Shown here one piece after another: positions 26,856 through 34,487 of a stretch of DNA of 50,989 nucleotides (positions within the stretch are counted from its first letter, which is position 1; each line of letters starts with the position of its first letter). Source of the DNA: Emticicia fluvialis. Its GTDB lineage: Bacteria; Bacteroidota; Bacteroidia; Cytophagales; Spirosomataceae. The stretch is taken from positions 1 through 50,989 of the forward strand of contig NZ_JANUSD010000024.1 of the NCBI RefSeq assembly GCF_024793945.1, written 5' to 3'. The translations under genes were made by a program, and so were the position numbers. The notes below the pieces were generated by a model. The model saw only the letters and a program-made list of their open reading frames with translations, made no database searches and was not told where the DNA came from.

Positions 26856-28088
26856 ATGTTTCCAACATTTGAATCGCTGATACCTGATAAGAATATTCAA
26901 GTTTTAATTTCTGCACTTATCGCACTTTTCATTAATCTGCGTTCAATACCTGTCATTATAAATATCAGTGGCTTGCGCGGTTTGATGGATAATCCTGTAA
27001 AAAGGAGTTCACATAGCGCGCCAACCCCTACTTTTGGTGGAGTTGCTATTTTTGCCGGTATCCTGATTGGTTACATGCTCTGGAATTTTGGAGACGAAGG
27101 TATCTTACTTCATAAAGTTTTTGCCGGTATTACCATTCTTTTCTTTCTTGGAATAAAAGACGATTTATACGCACTGTCACCAACCAAAAAGCTGGGTATT
27201 CAGATTATTGCCTCGGCCATAGTAGTGGTGGGATGCGACCTCCGAATTTCTGACCTTTTCGGCATTTTTGGCATTGGCCAGATACCCTACCTGTTAAGCA
27301 TAGGATTAACCATTTTCATTTTTGTTGCCATGATTAATGCTTTCAACCTAATTGATGGTATTGATGGATTGGCAGGCGGAATTGGAATGATAGCCGGTGG
27401 AGGTTTTGGTCTGTGGTTTTTAATTAACCACCATTATTCTCTGGCTTGTCTGGCCTTATGTCTTTCGGGTTCATTGTTGGGTTTCTTAAGATTCAACTTC
27501 TCGCAAAGCAGTAAAATATTCATGGGTGATACCGGCTCGCTGATAGTGGGCTATATCATTACGGTACTGGCGGTTAAGTTTATTCATTTCAATGTCATGC
27601 ATCAGTGGGACCCCACCAGTGCTTTTGTCAGTGCGCCCATCATCGCAGTAGTTATACTTGTGGTACCAATTTTTGATACCATACGCGTATTCTCGGTTCG
27701 TATTTTAAGAGGCAAATCTCCTTTTAAGGCAGACCGCATGCACATGCATCATTTATTGATAGACAACAACCTTTCGCACATGCAGGCGTCTTTTATACTC
27801 TATGCGGTTACAATTGTGCTAACGGTGCTTACCTACTCGGCAAGGGTATATTTTAGTAATACCGAACTTTGTTTCTTTATTATGTTTTTGTTGGTATGCT
27901 ATTTCTTTACTGCCAATTGGCTTGAAGTTAGAAGACTAAGAGCTTTACAAGCCAAAAAACAAAAAGAAAATACGGTGGAAGCTAACCTGGTTGAGAAACC
28001 TAACGGTAGCGATACAGACCCGAAACCAGCCGGTGGAAAAATTGCAGGAAAAGAGAAACTGGAGTTACGCGAAATCAGCGCAAACTAA
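26856..28088 (+). CDS. Undecaprenyl-phosphate GlcNAc-1-phosphate transferase (WecA-like)
   Basis: 410 aa polytopic membrane enzyme of the MraY/WecA family. Key motifs: FLGIKDDLYALSPTKKLGIQ (Mg2+-binding Asp-Asp), NAFNLIDGIDGLAGGIG, FMGDTGSLIVGY and RMHMHHLLI, the His-rich loop typical of WecA rather than MraY. It links GlcNAc-1-phosphate to undecaprenyl phosphate, beginning surface polysaccharide or teichoic-like polymer synthesis at the inner membrane. The cytoplasmic tail (about 365-410) is charged and Pro/Lys-rich, beyond the family core. A terminator follows at 28144. Confidence 0.92.
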   Translation: MFPTFESLIPDKNIQVLISALIALFINLRSIPVIINISGLRGLMDNPVKRSSHSAPTPTFGGVAIFAGILIGYMLWNFGDEGILLHKVFAGITILFFLGIKDDLYALSPTKKLGIQIIASAIVVVGCDLRISDLFGIFGIGQIPYLLSIGLTIFIFVAMINAFNLIDGIDGLAGGIGMIAGGGFGLWFLINHHYSLACLALCLSGSLLGFLRFNFSQSSKIFMGDTGSLIVGYIITVLAVKFIHFNVMHQWDPTSAFVSAPIIAVVILVVPIFDTIRVFSVRILRGKSPFKADRMHMHHLLIDNNLSHMQASFILYAVTIVLTVLTYSARVYFSNTELCFFIMFLLVCYFFTANWLEVRRLRALQAKKQKENTVEANLVEKPNGSDTDPKPAGGKIAGKEKLELREISAN

Positions 28089-28143
28089 TCTATTTTGAAG
28101 GTTGGTTCAAAAAACTTACGACATATATTTCAGCATTATAACA

Positions 28144-28188
28144 GAACCCCGAAACTTTTATAAGAAATGGTTTCGGGGTTCTTTTTTT
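28144..28188 (+). terminator. Terminator of the wecA-like gene
   Basis: A perfect 12-bp stem (GAACCCCGAAAC and complement, 14-nt loop) ends in seven T, 56 nt past the stop codon. Confidence 0.85.
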
Positions 28189-28236
28189 GAATTGCCTCCA
28201 AAACACAAGAAGCAAATAATCATTGTCATTCTGTGG

Positions 28237-28280
28237 CCATCAAAAAAAGCTCCTTCCTGTGAAAGAGCTTTTTTTGATGG
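28237..28280 (-). terminator. Terminator of guaA (may work both ways)
   Basis: A perfect 16-bp stem (left arm 28237-28252, right arm 28265-28280, 12-nt loop) contains a run of A on one arm and T on the other, so it could end transcripts on both strands. It lies 19 nt beyond the guaA stop codon on the minus strand. Confidence 0.75.
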
Positions 28281-28298
28281 TATAAATGAGCGCAAATT

Positions 28299-29828
28299 TT
28301 ACTCCCACTCAATAGTAGCTGGTGGTTTAGAGCTGATGTCATACACCACTCTGTTTACCCCTTTTACCCTGTTAATAATTTCATTTGAAACATCTGCCAA
28401 AAACTCATAAGGCAAATGAGCCCAGTCGGCTGTCATACCATCAACACTGGTTACGGCACGAAGCGCCACCACCTTTTCGTATGTTCTTTCATCGCCCATA
28501 ACACCTACACTTTGTATAGGCAACAAAATGGCTCCGGCCTGCCAAACTTTATCATAAAGGCCAGTGTCTTTCAGGGCATTTATAAAAATGGCATCTACCT
28601 CCTGTAAAATATCTACTTTTTCGGGGGTGATGTCGCCAAGAATACGTATGGCCAAACCAGGACCCGGGAAAGGATGGCGACCAATAATGTTATCAGGTAC
28701 ATTTAAAGATTTGCCTACTTCGCGCACGCCATCTTTAAACAAAAGCCGAAGCGGTTCTACCACTTGCAGCTTCATGAAGTCGGGCAATCCACCAACATTA
28801 TGATGCGACTTGATGGTAACAGAAGGCCCTTTTACCGATACAGACTCAATAACATCGGGGTAGATGGTTCCCTGTCCAAGCCATTTAGCTCCTTCAATTT
28901 TATGAGACTCGGCATCAAACACATCTATAAAGGTTTTACCAATGGCTTTTCGTTTTGCTTCCGGGTCTGTTAAACCTTCCAGTGCTTTGTAAAACTGCTC
29001 TCTGGCATCAACCCCTATTACGTTTAGGCCAAGACCTTTATAGGATTCTAGTACTTCTTCAAACTCGTTTTTACGAAGCAGGCCGTTATCAACAAAAATA
29101 CAGTAAAGATTTTTGCCAATGGCATGATGTATCAGCGTGGCTGCAACCGATGAGTCAACACCACCCGAAAGACCCATAATGACTTTGTCATCACCCAACT
29201 TTTCTTTTAATTCTCTGATTGCAGCTTCGGCGAAAGAATCGGGTGTCCAACTTTGAGAACACTGGCAGATATCTACAACAAAATTCTTAAGTATGGTTTT
29301 ACCCTGAAGGGTATGGGTAACCTCGGGGTGAAACTGTATACCGTAGCGAGGCTGGTCATGCATTTTGAAAGCAGCTACCTTTACGGTATCTGTTGAGGCA
29401 ATAATATCTGCCCCGGCAGGAGGTGCGGCAATGGTATCGCTGTGTGACATCCATACCTGTGTGTTATCTGCCACATCCTTAAACAAAGCATAGCGGTTAT
29501 CCAGATTATTAAGGATGGTTCGGCCATATTCTCTGATGGAAGACGGAAGTACTTCACCTCCACCTGTCTGTGCCATCATCTGCGCACCGTAACAAATACC
29601 CAGTACTGGTACATGAGCGGGGAAATCCTGCCAGTTAACAATGGGTGCATCTTCTTCACGCACTGAACAGGGGCTTCCGGAAAGGATAATTCCCTTAATA
29701 TCAGAAGTAATGGCTGGAATTTTATTGAAAGGGTGTATCTCACAATACACATTAAGTTCTCTAACTCTTCGGGCAATAAGCTGGGTAAATTGCGAGCCGA
29801 AATCAAGAATAAGAATTTGTTCTGTCAT
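28299..29828 (-). CDS. guaA: GMP synthase (glutamine-hydrolysing)
   Basis: 509 aa, full length. N-terminal glutaminase domain with Cys79 (GICYGAQ), His167 and Glu169 (FHPEV); ATP-pyrophosphatase domain with the PP-loop SGGVDSS at 221-227; C-terminal dimer domain with HPFPGPGLAIR and ending KPPATIEWE. Converts XMP to GMP with glutamine and ATP in the cytoplasm. Single-gene transcript with its own promoter and terminator. Confidence 0.98.
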   Translation of the reverse strand: MTEQILILDFGSQFTQLIARRVRELNVYCEIHPFNKIPAITSDIKGIILSGSPCSVREEDAPIVNWQDFPAHVPVLGICYGAQMMAQTGGGEVLPSSIREYGRTILNNLDNRYALFKDVADNTQVWMSHSDTIAAPPAGADIIASTDTVKVAAFKMHDQPRYGIQFHPEVTHTLQGKTILKNFVVDICQCSQSWTPDSFAEAAIRELKEKLGDDKVIMGLSGGVDSSVAATLIHHAIGKNLYCIFVDNGLLRKNEFEEVLESYKGLGLNVIGVDAREQFYKALEGLTDPEAKRKAIGKTFIDVFDAESHKIEGAKWLGQGTIYPDVIESVSVKGPSVTIKSHHNVGGLPDFMKLQVVEPLRLLFKDGVREVGKSLNVPDNIIGRHPFPGPGLAIRILGDITPEKVDILQEVDAIFINALKDTGLYDKVWQAGAILLPIQSVGVMGDERTYEKVVALRAVTSVDGMTADWAHLPYEFLADVSNEIINRVKGVNRVVYDISSKPPATIEWE

Positions 29829-29845
29829 GATAGGTTTCTAAAATG

Positions 29846-29876
29846 CAAAATTAGCAGATTTAGTATGCCTGTGCAA
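29846..29876 (-). promoter_or_regulatory. Promoter of guaA
   Basis: Minus-strand TTG, 20 nt, TAATTTTG, exact for the Bacteroidota consensus. Transcription would begin only about 10 nt before the guaA ATG, leaving no room for a purine riboswitch. Confidence 0.6.
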
Positions 29877-30047
29877 TTAAGTTTATAAAAAAGTATTAAT
29901 TTGATACTGCAAAAGTGCTGTATCAGTTAAATTATTTGTAATTGCGCACAAAAAGTATTGCCAGTATGCAATAATCAGCCAATTAAGCACCCAAATGAAT
30001 CATAAACTGGAAGTTTAAAAAGTGCTGAAATTATACCTGGTAGCAAT

Positions 30048-30713
30048 TTACCATTCAATAGTTGGCAGGCCTTTGCTTACCAGATAATTATTGGCCTGGC
30101 TGAAATGCCTGGTGCCAAACCACCCGCCAAAATTGGCCGACATGGGTGACGGGTGTTTTGCGCGTAGAACAAAGTGTTTTTTGTCATTAATTATTTTGCC
30201 TTTTTCCTGTGCGTATTTTCCCCAAAGCATAAAAACAATGCCGTCTTTTTCGTCATTCAGGTGCCTGATAACCGCATCAGTAAAAACCTCCCAACCTTTG
30301 CCCTGATGTGAGCCTGCCGAGGCAGCTCTAACGGTTAGTGTTGCATTCAGAAGCAAAACCCCTTGTTTTGCCCAGCGTTCAAGGTTTCCACTTTTGGGAA
30401 TAGGCTTGCCTAAATCGTCATGAATCTCTTTAAAAATATTGATGAGCGATGGTGGAGACGGGATACCATCATTGACAGAAAAGCACAAGCCATTTGCCTG
30501 CCCGGGGCCATGATACGGGTCTTGCCCCAGAATAACAACCCGGGTATCTTCAAAGCTGCATTTATCAAAAGCATTAAAAACCAACCTGCCGGGCGGATAA
30601 CAAACCGCTGTTTTATATTCGTTGCGTACAAAATCACTGAGACTTTTAAAATAATCTTTTTCAAACTCATCCTGCAGCCGGATTTTCCAACTCTCGGCAA
30701 TCCTTACATCCAT
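30048..30713 (-). CDS. ung: Uracil-DNA glycosylase, family 1
   Basis: 221 aa. Removes uracil from DNA as the first step of base-excision repair. The water-activating motif GQDPYHG (Asp65) and the DNA-intercalation loop HPSPMSA (His187) are both intact. I chose the ATG at 30713 (MDVRIAESW). The open frame goes 32 codons further upstream, to 30809, but that extension contains unlikely sequence and spans the -7 element at 30739, so it is not transcribed from it. Stand-alone gene. Confidence 0.95.
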   Translation of the reverse strand: MDVRIAESWKIRLQDEFEKDYFKSLSDFVRNEYKTAVCYPPGRLVFNAFDKCSFEDTRVVILGQDPYHGPGQANGLCFSVNDGIPSPPSLINIFKEIHDDLGKPIPKSGNLERWAKQGVLLLNATLTVRAASAGSHQGKGWEVFTDAVIRHLNDEKDGIVFMLWGKYAQEKGKIINDKKHFVLRAKHPSPMSANFGGWFGTRHFSQANNYLVSKGLPTIEW

Positions 30714-30738
30714 ATTTTTTGTTTTTTTAGGTGCGGAA

Positions 30739-30746
30739 CAAAGATA
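30739..30746 (-). promoter_or_regulatory. -7 element of ung promoter
   Basis: TATCTTTG on the minus strand is an exact -7 match; the best TTG upstream is only 16 nt away. Its position, about 26 nt before the ATG at 30713, supports that start codon. Confidence 0.45.
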
Positions 30747-30868
30747 AAAAAAATTGTTATGCCAATAGATAATGCTACCGTTTAGCAACTTTTTTCTAAA
30801 AAAACACACTCAAAAAATATTTATTTGTTAATTTACATATTAGATTCTCAAATTGCTAAAACTTTTAA

Positions 30869-30892
30869 ACATCATTTTTGCAAAAATGATGT
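30869..30892. promoter_or_regulatory. 24-bp perfect palindrome just before apaG
   Basis: A 24-bp perfect inverted repeat without spacer, centred on TTTTTGCAAAAA, with its last base 2 nt before the apaG ATG. It may be an operator or, in RNA, a hairpin at the start codon. No T-run follows, so it is not a terminator. Confidence 0.6.
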
Positions 30893-30894
30893 AG

Positions 30895-31299
30895 ATGTCA
30901 GAAACTATGAACACGATTACGGCAACTACAGAGGGCATAGAAGTTAGTGTAAAAACGGAATTTCAACCGGACTATTCAAGCCCATTTCAATCGCATTTTG
31001 TATTCAGTTACAGAATAAGAATTGAAAATCACAGTAACAACACCATACAATTACAAAGAAGAAAGTGGCTGATATATGACTCTGTTGCACCGGTAAAAGA
31101 AGTAGAAGGCGAAGGTGTGGTGGGTCAAACCCCCATTCTGGAACCGGGCGAAAGTCATGAATACATTTCGGGCTGTAGCCTGAAATCATCCATAGGTAAG
31201 ATGGTGGGCACTTTTATTATGGAGCGTCTTGTTGACGGCAACAAATTCAGTGTCCAGATTCCGGAGTTTAATCTGATAACGCCTTACAGACTAAACTAA
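30895..31299 (+). CDS. apaG: ApaG domain protein
   Basis: 134 aa, a single ApaG (DUF525) domain: an immunoglobulin-like beta-sandwich with the characteristic FVFSYRIRIENHSNNTIQLQ, RRKWLIYDS, VEGEGVVGQTPILEPGESHEY and SGCSLKSSIGKMVGTF segments. The family was named from an effect on Co2+/Mg2+ resistance; its biochemical role is still unclear. A second in-frame ATG at 30907 could also be used. Preceded directly by a 24-bp palindrome, followed by a terminator at 31361. Confidence 0.93.
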   Translation: MSETMNTITATTEGIEVSVKTEFQPDYSSPFQSHFVFSYRIRIENHSNNTIQLQRRKWLIYDSVAPVKEVEGEGVVGQTPILEPGESHEYISGCSLKSSIGKMVGTFIMERLVDGNKFSVQIPEFNLITPYRLN

Positions 31300-31360
31300 G
31301 GTTAAGCTTACCTGATTTTAAACTTTTGCATTGATTAAATCTGATCAAACAGTATATATG

Positions 31361-31387
31361 AAAGCACAGCTCAGGCTGTGCTTTTTT
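31361..31387 (+). terminator. Terminator of apaG
   Basis: A 10-bp stem (AAAGCACAGC with complement, TCAG tetraloop) with T-run, 61 nt after the apaG stop codon. Confidence 0.85.
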
Positions 31388-31410
31388 AATGAATTTTTCA
31401 TTGAAAAAAA

Positions 31411-31441
31411 CAGAAAAAAACTATTTACCTGTTTTTTTCTG
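31411..31441 (+). promoter_or_regulatory. Inverted repeat overlapping fumC promoter region
   Basis: An 11-bp perfect repeat pair (CAGAAAAAAAC and its complement, 9-nt gap) ends 4 nt before the -7 element TACTTTTG (31445-31452), covering where a -33 box should be. No proper TTG is seen at 19-21 nt. It could be an operator for fumC, or just two A/T tracts. Confidence 0.35.
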
Positions 31442-31444
31442 ACT

Positions 31445-31452
31445 TACTTTTG
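31445..31452 (+). promoter_or_regulatory. -7 element of fumC promoter
   Basis: TACTTTTG is an exact -7 match, 47 nt before the fumC ATG. The -33 box is poor (only a TTTA-like sequence). Confidence 0.45.
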
Positions 31453-31498
31453 CACCAAAATTCCTATTTAACTTATTATATCTAATTCATAAATAATT

Positions 31499-32899
31499 AT
31501 GCAGTACAGAATAGAAAAAGATACAATGGGCGAGGTGCAGGTGCCTGCTGACGTATATTGGGGTGCACAAACGCAACGCTCTATTGAAAACTTTAAAATT
31601 GCGCAGGATATCAATAAAATGCCGAAAGAAATCATCAAAGCTTTTGCTTACCTGAAACACGGAGCAGCCTTGACCAACTTTGATTTAGGTGTACTACCTA
31701 AAGAAAAAGCAGATTTGATAGGTACGGTTTGTCAGGAAATACTGGATGGTAAACTGGACGACCAGTTTCCGCTGGTAGTATGGCAAACGGGTTCTGGCAC
31801 GCAATCTAACATGAACTGCAACGAAGTAATTGCTTACCGCGGACACGTTCTGCAAGGTGGTGAATTGGGCGATAAAACCAAATTCCTTCATCCGAATGAT
31901 GATGTAAACAAATCGCAGTCATCAAACGATACATTCCCGACTGCCATGCACATTGCAGCATATAAAATGCTGGTTGAAACGACCATTCCGGGTATAGAAA
32001 AACTACGTGATACACTGGCTGAGAAATCGGAAGCATTTAAAAATGTAGTTAAAATTGGCCGCACTCACTTTATGGATGCCACGCCTTTGACACTCGGACA
32101 AGAGTTTTCTGGTTATGTATCTCAGTTGAATCATGGCTTGAAAGCCATCAAAAACACATTGGCGCACCTTTCTGAGCTGGCATTGGGTGGTACTGCCGTA
32201 GGCACAGGTATTAATACACCGCAAGGGTACTCAGAACTGGTAGCAAAACATATTGCCGGCCTTACGGGTATTCCGTTTGTAACAGCAGAAAATAAATTTG
32301 AGGCCCTGGCAGCGCATGATGCCATTGTGGAAGCACACGGTGCCTTGAAAACAGTAGCAGTTAGCCTGATGAAAATTGCTAATGACATCAGAATGTTATC
32401 GTCTGGCCCGCGTTCAGGTATTGGTGAAATTTTCATACCAGACAACGAACCAGGTTCATCAATAATGCCGGGCAAAGTAAATCCAACGCAATGCGAAGCA
32501 TTAACCATGATTGCCGCGCAGGTAATGGGTAACGACGTGGCCATTAACGTGGGTGGTTCAATGGGTCATTTTGAACTGAACGTTTTTAAACCGGTAATGA
32601 TATACAACTTCCTGCATTCGGCACGTTTGCTTGGCGATGGTTGCGTTTCTTTCAATGATAAATGTGCCGTGGGTATTGAGCCATTGAAAGAAAATATCAA
32701 AAAGCATGTTGATAATTCGTTGATGTTGGTTACTGCCCTTAACACCAAAATTGGTTATTATAAGGCAGCTGAAATTGCGCAGACTGCACATAAAACAGGA
32801 AGCACTTTGAAAGAAACGGCTATCAGACTTGGATACCTGACAGCTGAAGAATTTGACGAATGGGTAAAACCTGAAGATATGGTGGGTAGTTTAAAATAG
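31499..32899 (+). CDS. fumC: Class II fumarate hydratase
   Basis: 466 aa, full length. TCA-cycle enzyme that interconverts fumarate and L-malate, iron independent, homotetramer. Signature GSSIMPGKVNPTQCE at about residues 318-332 (mobile serine loop), TGSGTQSNMNCNE near residue 100, and KIGRTHFMDATPLTLGQEFSGY with the conserved His-Thr region. Single-gene unit. Confidence 0.97.
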   Translation: MQYRIEKDTMGEVQVPADVYWGAQTQRSIENFKIAQDINKMPKEIIKAFAYLKHGAALTNFDLGVLPKEKADLIGTVCQEILDGKLDDQFPLVVWQTGSGTQSNMNCNEVIAYRGHVLQGGELGDKTKFLHPNDDVNKSQSSNDTFPTAMHIAAYKMLVETTIPGIEKLRDTLAEKSEAFKNVVKIGRTHFMDATPLTLGQEFSGYVSQLNHGLKAIKNTLAHLSELALGGTAVGTGINTPQGYSELVAKHIAGLTGIPFVTAENKFEALAAHDAIVEAHGALKTVAVSLMKIANDIRMLSSGPRSGIGEIFIPDNEPGSSIMPGKVNPTQCEALTMIAAQVMGNDVAINVGGSMGHFELNVFKPVMIYNFLHSARLLGDGCVSFNDKCAVGIEPLKENIKKHVDNSLMLVTALNTKIGYYKAAEIAQTAHKTGSTLKETAIRLGYLTAEEFDEWVKPEDMVGSLK

Positions 32900-32916
32900 T
32901 ACTCCAACCTTAATAA

Positions 32917-32957
32917 AAACCCTGCTTTCAACCAGTTTGGAAGCAGGGTTTAATTTT
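32917..32957. terminator. Terminator between convergent fumC and DUF1501 genes
   Basis: An 11-bp stem (AAACCCTGCTT with AAGCAGGGTTT, 13-nt loop) lies 18 nt after the fumC stop. The T-run is weak on the plus strand (TTTAATTTT) and better on the minus strand (GGGTTTTTATT), so it probably serves both genes. Confidence 0.7.
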
Positions 32958-33002
32958 ACCATGGCATACCGCTGAGTCAAACATGTATTACACAAAGTAT
33001 TA

Positions 33003-34487
33003 TTAAGCCAGTACCTCGTTCACCACTTTGCCTGCTACATCGGTTAATCTGAAATTTCTGCCCTGAAACGGAAACACCAGCTTTTCGTGGTCAAAGCCCA
33101 TCAGATGCAAAATAGTTGCCTGCAAGTCATGTATATGGGTGCGGCCTTTAATACCGTAATATCCTATCTCGTCGGTTTCTCCGTGCGAATACCCTTTTTT
33201 CAAACCTGCCCCAGCCATAAACATAGTAAAGGCATCCACGTGGTGGTCGCGGCCTTTAAATGGCGTATTGTTATCCCCTGCCCTGTTTTCCATCATGGGC
33301 GTTCTGCCAAATTCGCCCCCCCACACAATGAGGGTATCTTCCAGCAAACCTCTTTGTTTCAAGTCAAGTATCAAGGCTGATATTGGTTTGTCAACATATT
33401 CTACGTTTCTTCTTAAACCAATATCTACCCCACTGCCGGCATCCGTTCCGTGGTTATCCCAACGGCGGTCAAACAGCTGCACTACCCTTACGCCTTTCTC
33501 CAATAGTTTTCTGGCCAGCAGGCAGTTATTGGCAAAGCTGGCCTTGCCGGGTTCAGTGCCGTACATTTCATGTATATATGCCGGTTCGCCAGTGATATCC
33601 ATTGTTCCCGGTACTTCGGCCTGCATTCTGAATGCTAACTCATATTGAGATATACGTGTCAGAATCTCAGGATCGCCTACTTCCTGGTATGTCAGTTCAT
33701 TAATTTTATTGATGGTTTCAATAGATTTTTTTCTGAGTGTGCTATCAATATTACCCGGGTTGTTAATGTATAAAACCGGATCACCTTTCGACCGGCATTG
33801 TACACCCTGATAGACAGATGGCAAAAAGCCGTTGCCCCACAGATATTTACCAGCGCTTGGCTCAGAGCCAGACACCAACACCACATAACCCGGAAGATTC
33901 TGGTTTTCAGAACCAAGCCCATAGGTTATCCAAGACCCCATACTCGGCCGGCCGACTCTTGAAGCACCCGTATGCATAAACAACTGCGCAGGTGCATGGT
34001 TAAATTCGTCGGTATGCATAGCTTTCAGAAAGGTGAGATCATCAGCCAGCTTTGGCAAATAGTTGAAGTAGTCTGAAAACCAGGCACCCGATTGCCCATA
34101 TTGCTGAAAGGTTGACTGCGGCCCCAGCATTTTGGGTACCCCTTTAATAAAAGCAAATCGCTTCCCTTCAAGCAGAGAAGGCGGACAAAGCTGTCCGTCA
34201 AGCCTTGCCAGTTCTGGCTTGTAATCGAACAATTCAAGCTGCGACGGCGCCCCCTCCATGTGCATAAAGATAATGCGTTTGGCTTTGGGGCTGAAATGCG
34301 ATGGTCTGACAGCCAGCGGGTTTTCGTTGAGTTGTGGCTTATCTGAAGAACCACCAAAACAACCGCCCAGCAACGAAGAAACAGCTAAACCGCCAAGGCC
34401 TGAAGTACATTGTTTCAGAAAATGGCGCCGGGTATTTAACTTGGCTTCTTCTAAAAAAGCCTCTTCTGTAAGCGATATTCTTTTCAT
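33003..34487 (-). CDS. DUF1501 protein, Tat-exported
   Basis: 494 aa, beginning with a twin-arginine signal (NTRRHFLKQCTSGLGGLAVSSLLGG; RR at about residues 19-20), so exported folded. The mature part has an alkaline-phosphatase/sulfatase-like fold: FMHMEGAPSQLELFDYKP, NEFNHAPAQLFMHTG, WDNHGTDAGSG, LIVWGGEFGRTPMMENRAGDN and GRDHHVDAFTMFMAGAG are typical of DUF1501. Genes of this family nearly always follow a DUF1549/DUF1553 cytochrome gene; here the two overlap by 4 nt. Presumed to work together on a polymer or sulfated glycan, but no activity is established. Confidence 0.92.
   Translation of the reverse strand: MKRISLTEEAFLEEAKLNTRRHFLKQCTSGLGGLAVSSLLGGCFGGSSDKPQLNENPLAVRPSHFSPKAKRIIFMHMEGAPSQLELFDYKPELARLDGQLCPPSLLEGKRFAFIKGVPKMLGPQSTFQQYGQSGAWFSDYFNYLPKLADDLTFLKAMHTDEFNHAPAQLFMHTGASRVGRPSMGSWITYGLGSENQNLPGYVVLVSGSEPSAGKYLWGNGFLPSVYQGVQCRSKGDPVLYINNPGNIDSTLRKKSIETINKINELTYQEVGDPEILTRISQYELAFRMQAEVPGTMDITGEPAYIHEMYGTEPGKASFANNCLLARKLLEKGVRVVQLFDRRWDNHGTDAGSGVDIGLRRNVEYVDKPISALILDLKQRGLLEDTLIVWGGEFGRTPMMENRAGDNNTPFKGRDHHVDAFTMFMAGAGLKKGYSHGETDEIGYYGIKGRTHIHDLQATILHLMGFDHEKLVFPFQGRNFRLTDVAGKVVNEVLA

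Noticed and set aside
28102..28410. 102-codon plus-strand frame after the wecA-like gene
   Set aside because: It runs through two strong terminators and into the antisense of guaA.
30714..30809. 32-codon N-terminal extension of ung
   Set aside because: It covers the likely promoter, and the family starts near the ATG at 30713.
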